Shown in pieces: positions 24,926-33,320 of a stretch of 64,000 bases of DNA (its first letter is position 1; every line of letters starts with the position of its first letter). The notes under the pieces were generated by a model. It worked only from the letters and a program-made list of their open reading frames with translations, did no database searches and was not told the DNA's origin. Source of the stretch: Prolixibacteraceae bacterium (GTDB lineage Bacteria > Bacteroidota > Bacteroidia > Bacteroidales > Prolixibacteraceae); NCBI GenBank assembly GCA_023229575.1, contig JALNYZ010000001.1:509810-573809 (forward strand), written 5' to 3'. Made by a program: the position numbers and the translations under genes.

Positions 24926-26177
24926 TTCTAATTTGCCCCTCCCCTTCTACCACCCACTTGTAAGTCGTGATCTCCTCAAGCGCCATCGGACCGCGTGCAT
25001 GCAATTTTTGGGTGCTGATGCCTATTTCTGCTCCCAAACCAAACTGGGCGCCATCGGTAAATGCGGTGCTGGCATTGGCATAAACGGCTGCTGCATCAAC
25101 AGATAACAGAAATTCGTCCAGCGTTTTCCTGTTGGTTGAAATGATCGCTTCACTGTGTTTCGAACCAAAATAAGCAATATGTTCGAGTGCCTCCTCTAAC
25201 GAAGATACAGTTTTTACAGCCATTTTGTATGAGAGAAATTCAGTTCCAAAGGAATCCTCATTAGCCGGATGTAGCAAATGGGGGGGATAATTTCCTGCCA
25301 AGGCTTTGAATGCGTCCGGATCCGCGAAGATCTCTACCTCATTGGCCGGCATTAAATCAACCAGATAGGGCAAATCAACCATCCTCTCCTTGTGAATAAT
25401 CAGGCAATCCAATGAATTACAGACGCTCACCCTGCGGGTTTTTGCATTGTGGATCACCATTCTACCAACTTCAAGGTTCCCGTCGGCATCAAAATAGGTA
25501 TGGCATATTCCCGCGCCAGTTTCGATGACCGGAATTTTAGCATGTTCGCGGACGTAGTCTATCAAGGCCTGGCTCCCCCTTGGAATAATCAGGTCAACAT
25601 AACCTCTTGCCTGGAGCAACGCTGTTGTGGCTTCACGTGATGGAGGCAGTAAAGTCAATGCGTTTACATCAATATCCGAAGTTGCCAGCACATTCCTGAT
25701 AAGGGCAGCTATGGCCTCGTTTGAGTAAGATGCATCACTTCCACCCTTCAGTATCACCGCATTACCCGATTTGATGCACAGGGAAAAGACGTCGAAAGTA
25801 ACATTTGGCCGGGCTTCAAAAATAATGCCGATCACGCCAAATGGCACACTGATTCTTTTCAGGTGAAGTCCGTTTGGCAACCGTTCCTGACTTAAAATCC
25901 TCCCTAGCGGGGAAGGCAAAGCCGCCACATTTCTGATATCAGATGCAATTGCAACAATCCTTTCTTTCGTCAGTTTGAGCCGGTCATATTTTGGGTCGGA
26001 AGGATCCATCCGGTCCAGGTCCTTTTTATTCTCTGTTAAAATCGTATCAGCAGATGCTACGGCTACATCTGCCAGCTTGAGCAGCAACCGATTGATTTGC
26101 TCAGGTGATAATTTTGCAAGTTTTCGGCTTGCCTTCAAGGCTGATTCGAACCTATTTGTCAAATTTGTTTCCATCAA
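24921..26177 (-). CDS. proA: Gamma-glutamyl phosphate reductase
   Basis: A 418-residue NADPH-dependent dehydrogenase of proline synthesis that reduces gamma-glutamyl phosphate to glutamate semialdehyde. Family blocks are SVPFGVIGIIFEARPNVT, VILKGGSDASYSN, and the catalytic Cys in RRVSVCNSLDCLI; the C-terminal FGLGAEIGISTQKLHARGPM ends the fold. Its start overlaps the proB stop by 4 bp, so the two enzymes, whose shared intermediate is unstable, are translationally coupled. Confidence 0.96.
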   Translation of the reverse strand: MMETNLTNRFESALKASRKLAKLSPEQINRLLLKLADVAVASADTILTENKKDLDRMDPSDPKYDRLKLTKERIVAIASDIRNVAALPSPLGRILSQERLPNGLHLKRISVPFGVIGIIFEARPNVTFDVFSLCIKSGNAVILKGGSDASYSNEAIAALIRNVLATSDIDVNALTLLPPSREATTALLQARGYVDLIIPRGSQALIDYVREHAKIPVIETGAGICHTYFDADGNLEVGRMVIHNAKTRRVSVCNSLDCLIIHKERMVDLPYLVDLMPANEVEIFADPDAFKALAGNYPPHLLHPANEDSFGTEFLSYKMAVKTVSSLEEALEHIAYFGSKHSEAIISTNRKTLDEFLLSVDAAAVYANASTAFTDGAQFGLGAEIGISTQKLHARGPMALEEITTYKWVVEGEGQIRN

Positions 26178-27265
26178 ATCAAGTAAAGATAATCGTAATG
26201 AATAAATGGTTTGGTCTTTTTACCGCCCTTTTCCTCTAAAGTTTCATCGGAGGAGTAAGAGGCCTTTCCAAGGCCAAGCAATTTCCCATTGCCATCTTTG
26301 ATCCGGACAATATCCCCATCCTTAAAATAGCCTGAAACCGAGGAGATACCAATCATGAGCAAACTGACTGCCTTATCAGAAAGCAAGGCGGCACAGGCGC
26401 CGTCATTGATCACCACCTCGCCTCGGGCAAAGTCGTCGGAATGGGAAAGCCACTTCCGCACTCCGCTCGATTTTTTGGACGATGGCAGGAAATGGGTAAA
26501 AGGCGACTGATTTGTTCCGTGTATAATTTCTGCCAATATCTTCTCCCTAAATCCATTTGCAATAAAAACAGAGATGCCCTGGCCAGCCAGTTTTGCTGCA
26601 ATGTGGTATTTTGTCAGCATGCCACCTCTGCCGAAATCAGACTTCTTGGCTGATATGGAGATCTTTCCACTGTTGTGGTTTGGATAGATGGTGCGGATCA
26701 GCTCACTTCCCGGCTGATCGGGCGCTGCGGTGTAGACCCCGTCTACATTTGAGAGAATTACAAGCGCTTCCATGTCCATCATCGAAGCAATCAATCCTGA
26801 AAGTTCATCGTTGTCGGTAAACATCAGTTCGGTTACCGATATGGTATCATTCTCATTGACAACCGGAACTACATCGTTTTCCAGCAAAGTTTGCATGCAG
26901 TTGCGCATGTTCAGGTAATGAAGCCTGTCGCCAAAATTTTCTTTTGTTGTAAGCACCTGGGCGCAAATAACACCTTGTTCCTGGAATAGTTCTGCGTATC
27001 TGTTGATCAGCTTCACCTGACCAACGGCCGACCATAACTGCCGGCTCGAGACCGGATCCAGCTTTTTGACCGGATCAACTTCTGCACGGCCAGCCGCAAC
27101 TGCTCCGGAAGTGACAAGAATGACCTGTACCCCCTCCTTCTTCAATTGCGTGATTTGTCCAACAATATGTGCCATCCGGGAGAGGTTCAACATTCCATCC
27201 TCCCTGGTAAGCACATTGCTTCCTACTTTTACAACTATTTTTTTGTATAACGGAGAAATCCCCAT
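26174..27265 (-). CDS. proB: Glutamate 5-kinase with PUA domain
   Basis: A 363-residue enzyme for the first step of proline synthesis. The amino-acid-kinase domain (about 1-255) has IVVKVGSNVLTRE, ILVTSGAVAAGRAE and the MLTKYHIAAKLAG block. A C-terminal PUA domain (about 275-360; GVRKWLSHSDDFARGEVVIND) is present, as in E. coli ProB. The proline-sensitive site is expected in the kinase domain. It overlaps proA by 4 bp. A nested palindrome separates it from the upstream XRE-cupin gene. Confidence 0.95.
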   Translation of the reverse strand: MGISPLYKKIVVKVGSNVLTREDGMLNLSRMAHIVGQITQLKKEGVQVILVTSGAVAAGRAEVDPVKKLDPVSSRQLWSAVGQVKLINRYAELFQEQGVICAQVLTTKENFGDRLHYLNMRNCMQTLLENDVVPVVNENDTISVTELMFTDNDELSGLIASMMDMEALVILSNVDGVYTAAPDQPGSELIRTIYPNHNSGKISISAKKSDFGRGGMLTKYHIAAKLAGQGISVFIANGFREKILAEIIHGTNQSPFTHFLPSSKKSSGVRKWLSHSDDFARGEVVINDGACAALLSDKAVSLLMIGISSVSGYFKDGDIVRIKDGNGKLLGLGKASYSSDETLEEKGGKKTKPFIHYDYLYLI

Positions 27266-27287
27266 AGCTAAATTTACTTATGACTTG

Positions 27288-27448
27288 AGATTGCTTCGCT
27301 CCGCTCGCAATGACGGTGGTCTTTTTTGTTCGGTTCGATGAGGCGAGGCGTGGGTGGAAATGAGCCGCAAATCAAGTTTTTGTCCCACGCCTCGCCTCAT
27401 CGAAGCTCCTAACTAGCATTCGTCATTGCGAGCGGAGCGAAGCAATCT
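27288..27448. repeat. Nested double palindrome
   Basis: Outer arms 27288-27315 and 27421-27448 are a perfect 28-bp inverted repeat containing GATTGCTTCGCTCCGCTCGC. Inner arms 27335-27354 and 27384-27403 are a perfect 20-bp inverted repeat (TCGATGAGGCGAGGCGTGGG). The outer word (CATTGCGAGCGGAGCGAAGC) is seen as a dispersed repeat in many bacteria. GC content is well above the neighbours. Confidence 0.9.
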
Positions 27449-27470
27449 GTTCCTGTTAAGTGAATAATAT

Positions 27471-28022
27471 TTATAGAACCACCGCCAAAAACCTTGCAAC
27501 CCTTCCATTCATCGCCTGCATTCCGTGCGGAATGGCAGAGTCGAAGTAAACCGAATCGCCGGGATTGAGGATGAGTTCATTATCCCCAATACAAAGTTTC
27601 ATCTGGCCTTCAAGCATGTAATTAAATTCCTGTCCGGGGTGTGCATTGACGGTTATTTCAGGATCTTCCTTTGGTTCGACAATGACATAATAGGGTTCCG
27701 CTTTGCGGTTGACGAAGTTGGCCGCCAACGATTCGTAATTGTATGACCGGCGTCTTTGAACTACGACTCCCTTCCCTTTCCTGGTAAGGTCGAAGGTTCG
27801 GACATGAGGCTGTTCACCGGTGAGTAATGTGGTGATATCAAAGCCAAAATGCTTTGCCATCCGATGGAGCACACTAACCGGAATATCTGCCTCTCCACTT
27901 TCGAACTTCATATAGTCAGACACGGAAATATCACAGGTTTGGGCTGCTTTCTCCGGAGTAATTTCCAGTGATTCGCGCATTGCTTTTAGACGGTCGGCGA
28001 TCTCCAAAATTTGATTTTCCAT
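27471..28022 (-). CDS. XRE-family regulator with C-terminal cupin domain
   Basis: A 183-residue regulator. An HTH_3 domain (about 8-65; AMRESLEITPEKAAQTCDIS, MKFESGEADIPVS) binds DNA, and a cupin_2 domain (about 105-183; AHPGQEFNYMLEGQMKLCIG, LNPGDSVYFDSAIPHGMQ) with conserved His and Glu should bind a small ligand or metal. It sits within the arginine/proline cluster, 17 bp after proC, so a role in sensing an amino acid or polyamine (compare PuuR) is plausible. The actual ligand is unknown. Confidence 0.88.
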   Translation of the reverse strand: MENQILEIADRLKAMRESLEITPEKAAQTCDISVSDYMKFESGEADIPVSVLHRMAKHFGFDITTLLTGEQPHVRTFDLTRKGKGVVVQRRRSYNYESLAANFVNRKAEPYYVIVEPKEDPEITVNAHPGQEFNYMLEGQMKLCIGDNELILNPGDSVYFDSAIPHGMQAMNGRVARFLAVVL

Positions 28023-28039
28023 AACTATTGAATTGAGAG

Positions 28040-28843
28040 TTAAGAGTTGTTGTTCAACTTGTTGTAAGAGACGAGCAACCCGCGAATCAATGCCGAAGAG
28101 AAACCCTGGTGTTCCATTTCGTTCAAGCCGGATATGGTTATTCCTTTCGGAGTGGTCACCTTGTCGATCTCCTGTTCTGGATGTCGGCCGGTTTGGAGGA
28201 TTAATTCCGATGCACCTTTCACCGTTTGGGCCACAATTTGCTGGGCAACATCAGCACCAAAACCAATCTCCACTCCACCCTGAATGGCCGCCCGGATAAA
28301 TCTCAGTGCATAGGCGATCCCGCATGCGCCGAGCACGGTGGCCGCTGCCATCAGCTCTTCGTTGATGAAGATAACCTTCCCCAGTGTTTCAAAAAGGTCT
28401 CCTACCAGTTTCTGTACTACCGGATCACAATCAGGGGCAGCAATCAATGTCATCGATTCCTGCAAAGCCACCGCTGTATTGGGCATTACCCTAAACACCA
28501 GGACTCCTTCAGGAACATGTTGGTTTATCTCAACCAGCGACATACCGGTCATGAGTGAGAGAATAATCTGTCCGGGTTTCAGAAATGGGTTCAGTTCGTT
28601 GAGCAATTCGACCGCCTGGTACGGCTTAACGGCCAGAATAATCACGTCCTGCCCGGCAACAGCCTTGACATTCTCTTTTTCAATACGAATACCCTTATTT
28701 TTAAGATCTTCCAACAGATGCACACGCCTGCGCGACACAACGATCCGGGACGGGACGATTCCTGCTTTAAGGAAGCCTTCGGCCACGGATTTGCCGAGAT
28801 TTCCTCCTCCCACAATTGCTATATTGATCTGATTGATTTGCAT
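28040..28843 (-). CDS. proC: Pyrroline-5-carboxylate reductase
   Basis: A 267-residue NAD(P)H-dependent enzyme that makes proline from pyrroline-5-carboxylate. The Rossmann motif IAIVGGGNLGKSVAEGFLKAG is at the N-terminus, VFRVMPNTAVALQESMT marks the catalytic region, and the C-terminal dimer domain has GGVEIGFGADVAQQIVAQTV and TTPKGITISGL. The cofactor loop VVSRRRVH suggests NADP. It lies 30 bp after argD. With proB and proA it completes the glutamate-to-proline route. Confidence 0.95.
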   Translation of the reverse strand: MQINQINIAIVGGGNLGKSVAEGFLKAGIVPSRIVVSRRRVHLLEDLKNKGIRIEKENVKAVAGQDVIILAVKPYQAVELLNELNPFLKPGQIILSLMTGMSLVEINQHVPEGVLVFRVMPNTAVALQESMTLIAAPDCDPVVQKLVGDLFETLGKVIFINEELMAAATVLGACGIAYALRFIRAAIQGGVEIGFGADVAQQIVAQTVKGASELILQTGRHPEQEIDKVTTPKGITISGLNEMEHQGFSSALIRGLLVSYNKLNNNS

Positions 28844-28873
28844 GGTTGTTTTGTTACTGATTGAAAGTGCAAA

Positions 28874-30004
28874 TTACATATTTTTCACCACACGGGCGAA
28901 GGTTTCAAGAAAACGGTCAGCCTCCTTTTTGCTGAGGGTCAAAGGAGGCAGGATCCTGATTACATGGGTGCCGGTAACCCCTGTGAATATTTTTTCTTCG
29001 AAGAGCAACTTTTTACGCAAGTCAACAATGGGCCCGTCAAATTCGAGTCCGATCATTAAACCTTTGCCTCGAACCTCTTTAATGGTTGTAAAGGCAGAAA
29101 GCTCCCGAATCAGGTATCCCCCGACTGAGGCCGCATTTTCAGTAAGTTGCTCCTTCTCCATGATCTCCAGTACAGCCAGGCCTGCGGCACAGGCCAGGTA
29201 ATTTCCGCCAAAAGTGGTTCCAAGCATTCCGTGCCATGGTTTGTGTTCGGGCGAAATAAGTACACCACCCATTGGGAAACCGTTGCCCATCCCTTTGGCT
29301 ACAGTTATCACATCAGGTTGGATACCGGCATACTGGTGGGCGAAGAATTTCCCGCTGCGACCGTAGCCGGATTGCACCTCATCCAGAATGAAGAGCGCCT
29401 TGTGCTCTTTGCACAATTGGCCGGCTTTCTGAAGAAATACCGGATCGGGGACCCTGCATCCGCCAACTCCCTGAATCCCTTCGACCAGCACTGCTGCAAC
29501 TCCACCCGTTGAAAGGGCTGAATGCAGGGCATCAATGTCGTTAAGCGGAAGAATTACCCGGTCGTGCACGTCGTTGATGGGAGCCACTATTTTGGGATTA
29601 TCGGTCATCGCCACTGCAGCGGAAGTCCGCCCGTGAAATGATTTATCAAAAGCAACAATTCTTTTCTTGCCGGTCAAAAAGGAGGCCATTTTCAAGGCAT
29701 TCTCATTGGCCTCAGCCCCCGAATTGCATAGAAACAGGCTGTAATCCCCGTAGCCGGAAAGCTCTCCCAGCTTGGTTGCAAGCTCAGCCTGCATCGGATT
29801 CTGTACAGAGTTGGAATAGAACCCGATCTTTTTCAACTGATCGCTGATCCGCTGAACGTAGTGAGGATGCGAATGACCAACAGAAATCACAGCATGACCG
29901 CCATAAAGATCAAGGTATTCAACTCCGTTTTTATCGGTAATGGTGCATCCCCTGGCAGAAACGGGTGTAAGGTCGTATAGGGGGTAAACGTCAAATAGAT
30001 TCAC
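28874..30004 (-). CDS. argD: N-acylornithine aminotransferase
   Basis: A 376-residue class-III PLP aminotransferase that converts N-acyl-glutamate semialdehyde to N-acyl-ornithine. Seen are LCNSGAEANENALKMA, GRTSAAVAMT, FILDEVQSGYGRSGKFFAH and the PLP lysine in ITVAKGMGNGFPMG. It is somewhat shorter than E. coli ArgD (406) but all motifs are present. It follows argC after a 195-bp gap that contains a palindrome and precedes proC. In a succinyl pathway its substrate would be the succinylated form. Confidence 0.94.
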   Translation of the reverse strand: MNLFDVYPLYDLTPVSARGCTITDKNGVEYLDLYGGHAVISVGHSHPHYVQRISDQLKKIGFYSNSVQNPMQAELATKLGELSGYGDYSLFLCNSGAEANENALKMASFLTGKKRIVAFDKSFHGRTSAAVAMTDNPKIVAPINDVHDRVILPLNDIDALHSALSTGGVAAVLVEGIQGVGGCRVPDPVFLQKAGQLCKEHKALFILDEVQSGYGRSGKFFAHQYAGIQPDVITVAKGMGNGFPMGGVLISPEHKPWHGMLGTTFGGNYLACAAGLAVLEIMEKEQLTENAASVGGYLIRELSAFTTIKEVRGKGLMIGLEFDGPIVDLRKKLLFEEKIFTGVTGTHVIRILPPLTLSKKEADRFLETFARVVKNM

Positions 30005-30094
30005 AATGAGGTAATTTTAAAGTGTTGTAAGGTTACAATTCTGGATTTTCTATATTTCAATTATGATTAGACTATACTCCTTAATCTGCTATTT

Positions 30095-30159
30095 TTCACC
30101 ACAGTAGGCACATAGAGCACATTAGATTCTATTGTGACCTATGTGTCTATTGTGGTGAA
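30095..30159. repeat. Palindrome with CACATAG/CTATGTG arms
   Basis: Arms 30095-30121 and 30133-30159 are 27 bp with four mismatches around an 11-nt loop. The arms begin TTCACCACA and repeat CACATAGA-like words. It is in the argC-argD gap; another family member stands before carA (34181-34246). Confidence 0.75.
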
Positions 30160-30199
30160 TTCCGAAATCCAAATATAAATTCATATTATTCGTCGTTGA

Positions 30200-31177
30200 T
30201 CAGAATGCTATAGCCTTTAAGTTGAGTCCTGCTCTCTCGTCAAAACCGAACATCAGGTTCATATTCTGCACCGCCTGTCCTGAGGCTCCTTTCAACAGGT
30301 TATCGATGCAGGAGATGATCATCAGCTGATCCCCGTGTTTTTCTAGGTAGAGCAGACATTTGTTGGTATTGACCACCTGTTTCAGATCCGGATTTTCATC
30401 GGAAAGATGCACAAATGGATGAGACTGATAATAAGCAGAATATAATTTTTTGGCATCATCCAGTGATCCTTTAAACCGGGTATAAGCCATGGTGAAAATG
30501 CCACGGGTATGATTTCCCCGAACAGGAATAAAATGGAGAGAATGGTTCAATCCGGGTTGTGCCTGTTCCAGGCTTTCGCAGATTTCGCCCAAATGCTGAT
30601 GCTCAAATGCCTTGTAGACAGAGAGATTGCTATCCCTCCAGCTGAAATGGGAAGTCTTTGTCGGTGCCTGTCCTGCCCCTGTTGATCCTGTGATGGCATT
30701 CACATGCAAATCATCACAGATTAACCCGCTTGCAGCCAGCGGCAAAAGGGCCAGCTGGATGCCTGTGGCAAAACAGCCTGGATTGGCAACATGTGACGCT
30801 GACTGTATCTCTTTCCTGTTAAGTTCCGGCAATCCGTAAACAAAACTGTTTCCGGCTCTTTTCAATCGGAAATCATGGCTCATATCAATGATTTTGACAT
30901 GCTTTGGAATAGCAGTCTCAGCCATGTATTCGAGCGATTTACCATGACCCGAACAAAGGAATAGCAGATCGACCTGATTCAGGTCAATTTCCGAAAACAA
31001 CAGATTTGTCTCTCCAACCAGGTCACGGTGAATGGAGGTCACAGGTTGTCCGTCGTTGCTGCTGCTTTGAATGTATTTCAATTCAGCATTCGGATGGTAC
31101 AGCAGAATTCGGATCAGCTCACCGGCTGTATATCCGGCGCCTCCGACAATTCCGATCCTGATATTTTTTTTGGTCAT
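30200..31177 (-). CDS. argC: N-acyl-gamma-glutamyl-phosphate reductase
   Basis: A 325-residue NADPH enzyme that reduces N-acyl-glutamyl-5-phosphate to the semialdehyde. The N-terminal Rossmann motif is RIGIVGGAGYTAGELIRIL; the catalytic Cys lies in VANPGCFATGIQLAL; FIPVRGNHTRGIF marks the C-terminal domain. It starts 3 bp after the argG stop, so the two are co-transcribed. Length is normal for the type-1 enzyme. Confidence 0.95.
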   Translation of the reverse strand: MTKKNIRIGIVGGAGYTAGELIRILLYHPNAELKYIQSSSNDGQPVTSIHRDLVGETNLLFSEIDLNQVDLLFLCSGHGKSLEYMAETAIPKHVKIIDMSHDFRLKRAGNSFVYGLPELNRKEIQSASHVANPGCFATGIQLALLPLAASGLICDDLHVNAITGSTGAGQAPTKTSHFSWRDSNLSVYKAFEHQHLGEICESLEQAQPGLNHSLHFIPVRGNHTRGIFTMAYTRFKGSLDDAKKLYSAYYQSHPFVHLSDENPDLKQVVNTNKCLLYLEKHGDQLMIISCIDNLLKGASGQAVQNMNLMFGFDERAGLNLKAIAF

Positions 31178-31180
31178 AAT

Positions 31181-32368
31181 TTACTTGTTTACCGAAAAGA
31201 AAATCTTCAACTGGTTACTCAGAATTTTGGTGTAGCCTTTGGCATCATCGGCGCTCCAACCTTTGTTCATCTCGCCATATTGTCCGAAATTGCTGTTCAT
31301 CAGGTCGTGATCAGATTCAATACCAACTAGTTGAAAGGTATATGGCAGCAATTTGATGATCACCTTTCCGGTTACGTTCTCCTGACTGCTTTCGAGAAAT
31401 TTCTCCATGTCACGCATCACCGGCTCGAGGTATTGTGCCTCATGCAAAAACATGCCATACCAGTTGCTCAACTGCTCTTTCCAGTATTGTTGCCATTTGG
31501 TAAGGGTATGTTTTTCGAGCAGGTGGTGTGCCTTGATGATCAGCATAGGAGCTGCGGCTTCAAATCCAACGCGCCCCTTGATGCCGATGATGGTATCGCC
31601 CACGTGCGTGTCGCGACCGATGGCCCAGGCAGAACCAATTTTCTCCACTTCGCGGATGATATCCACAGGATTGTGATGGGTCTTCCCATTCACGGCCTTC
31701 AGTTGACCTTTCAGGAATTCGAGGGTAAGGATCTCCTCCCCCTCTTTGCTTAAGTGTGTCGGGTAGGCGCTCTCAGGCAATGTTTTGTTGCTGGTAAGCG
31801 TTTCTTTCCCACCGATGCTGGTTCCCCACAATCCCTGATTGATGGAATAGGCCATCTTCTCAAAATTATCCTTAACCCCGTTCTTTTGCAGATACTCGAT
31901 TTCAGCATCGCGTGTTAACTCCAGGTCGCGGGTCGGTGTGAGGATCCTGATTTCCGGGGCCAGCACTTCAAAAGCCAGGTCAAACCTGATCTGGTCGTTT
32001 CCGGCTCCGGTACTGCCATGCGCTACATATTGGGCGCCAATTTTTTTGGCATAATCGATCACCGCTAATGCCTGAAAAATCCTCTCCGAACTTACAGAAA
32101 TTGGATAGGTGTTGTTTCTCAAAACATTGCCATACACCATGTACCGAATTCCCTTGTTGTAATAGTCAGCCGTTATGTCAAGGGTTTTGTGTGATTTCAC
32201 ACCCAGGGCATACGCCTTTGCTTCAATTTTTTGCAGCTCCTCTTTCGAGAAACCTCCGGTATTGGCTACCGCGGAATGGACATCCAATCCCTTCTCCTTT
32301 GCAAGATAAATAGCACAGAATGAGGTATCCAAACCTCCGCTAAATGCAAGGACTACTTTTTCTTTCAT
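31181..32368 (-). CDS. argG: Argininosuccinate synthase
   Basis: A 395-residue ATP-dependent ligase that joins citrulline and aspartate. The PP-loop LAFSGGLDTSFCAIYL is at the N-terminus and VAHGSTGAGNDQIRFD is the citrulline/aspartate site. The next enzyme, argininosuccinate lyase (ArgH), is not in this window. A modular repeat of about 200 bp separates argG from the GNAT gene upstream, so transcription must pass through it if the cluster is one operon. Confidence 0.95.
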   Translation of the reverse strand: MKEKVVLAFSGGLDTSFCAIYLAKEKGLDVHSAVANTGGFSKEELQKIEAKAYALGVKSHKTLDITADYYNKGIRYMVYGNVLRNNTYPISVSSERIFQALAVIDYAKKIGAQYVAHGSTGAGNDQIRFDLAFEVLAPEIRILTPTRDLELTRDAEIEYLQKNGVKDNFEKMAYSINQGLWGTSIGGKETLTSNKTLPESAYPTHLSKEGEEILTLEFLKGQLKAVNGKTHHNPVDIIREVEKIGSAWAIGRDTHVGDTIIGIKGRVGFEAAAPMLIIKAHHLLEKHTLTKWQQYWKEQLSNWYGMFLHEAQYLEPVMRDMEKFLESSQENVTGKVIIKLLPYTFQLVGIESDHDLMNSNFGQYGEMNKGWSADDAKGYTKILSNQLKIFFSVNK

Positions 32369-32403
32369 CTTTCTTTATTCGTTATAGAATCAATATTTAT
32401 GCT

Positions 32404-32600
32404 CTAGTGATATTCAAAAGGATAAAGTAAAAAGGATAAAGGATAAAGTGAAGAACGCTCTAATCAATATGTCCACCAATCCCATCACTCATATCTTATA
32501 TCTCATAACTCATAACTCATAACTTATATCTGAGCTCAAATCCCCCTTTATCCTTTTTACTTTATCCTTTATCCTTCTTTTTCATCCTTTATCCTTGTTT
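32404..32600 (+). repeat. Modular intergenic repeat, copy 4
   Basis: On the plus strand: AAAGGATAAAGTAAAAAGGA, TAAAGTGAAGAACGCTCTAA, a short spacer, then CATAACTC heptamers, an ATATCTGAGCTCAAATCCCC tail and CTTTATCC words. The last words overlap the 3' end of the GNAT gene. Orientation is opposite to copies 2 and 3. Confidence 0.8.
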
Positions 32601-33226
32601 CTCTTTTCCAGCCACTCTTTGAACATCTCGAAGGGCATGTTCATTTTGCTTTTCTCCTTGTGCCAGGCCGGATCATACAACATTCCGGTACAAAGACATT
32701 TGGAGTGCTTCATCCTCAACAGGATGTCGTAATTTACACAACTTTGGCATCCTTTCCAAAATTGTTCGTCATCAGTAAGCTCCGAAAAAGTTACGGGTCG
32801 GTATCCAAGCTCCGAATTGATTTTCATGACGGCAAGGCCTGTTGTCAAACCAAACAATTTTGCCTCAGGAAATCTCTTTCTGGAAATTTCAAACGCCTTG
32901 TGTTTGATGCGTCGGGCCAGTCCAAATCCGCGGTAATCCCAATGCACGATCAGACCCGAATTGGCCACATATTTTTCGTCACTCCACGATTCGATGTAGC
33001 AAAATCCGGCAAATTTCTCGCCATCAAGAGCTATAATGGCCTTTCCTTCAGATATTTTACCGGCAATGTACTCGTATGTTCTCCGGGCAATACCTGTGCC
33101 CCGCTCTTTGGAAGCCTTTTCGATGGTATCATTGATCTCATCGACATATTTCAGGTGCGTCTCGTTGGCCAGGAGAACACTGATCTCGGGTTTTTGCGGT
33201 TCACTATTTTTCTTTCTGAATATCAT
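32582..33226 (-). CDS. GNAT N-acyltransferase of the arginine cluster, candidate glutamate N-acyltransferase
   Basis: A 214-residue GNAT-fold enzyme. Motif A for CoA binding is the WDYRGFGLARRIKHKAFEI region (RGFGLA, variant of RGxGxA). The C-terminal part has an unusual cysteine set (GCQSCVNYD and SKCLCTGM) that could bind metal. It lies between argR and argG. No classical ArgA or ArgJ is in the window, so this is the best candidate for the first step, transfer of an acetyl or succinyl group to glutamate. That role is inferred from position only. The last residues overlap the repeat words at 32582-32600. Confidence 0.75.
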   Translation of the reverse strand: MIFRKKNSEPQKPEISVLLANETHLKYVDEINDTIEKASKERGTGIARRTYEYIAGKISEGKAIIALDGEKFAGFCYIESWSDEKYVANSGLIVHWDYRGFGLARRIKHKAFEISRKRFPEAKLFGLTTGLAVMKINSELGYRPVTFSELTDDEQFWKGCQSCVNYDILLRMKHSKCLCTGMLYDPAWHKEKSKMNMPFEMFKEWLEKRNKDKG

Positions 33227-33245
33227 TCTATTGTGTAATTTCTTG

Positions 33246-33310
33246 TATTTACATTCGTCCCCTTCGTCCTAGTCATCCTAGTCGTCCTAGTCATCCCAGT
33301 CATCTCCACC
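33246..33310. repeat. CCTAGTCAT nonamer array
   Basis: About five imperfect nonamers (CCTAGTCAT, CCTAGTCGT, CCCAGTCAT) lie between argR and the GNAT gene. This is a one-armed relative, in period, of the nonamer-armed palindromes at 22961 and 35352. Confidence 0.6.
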
Positions 33311-33320
33311 CTTCCTCCCA

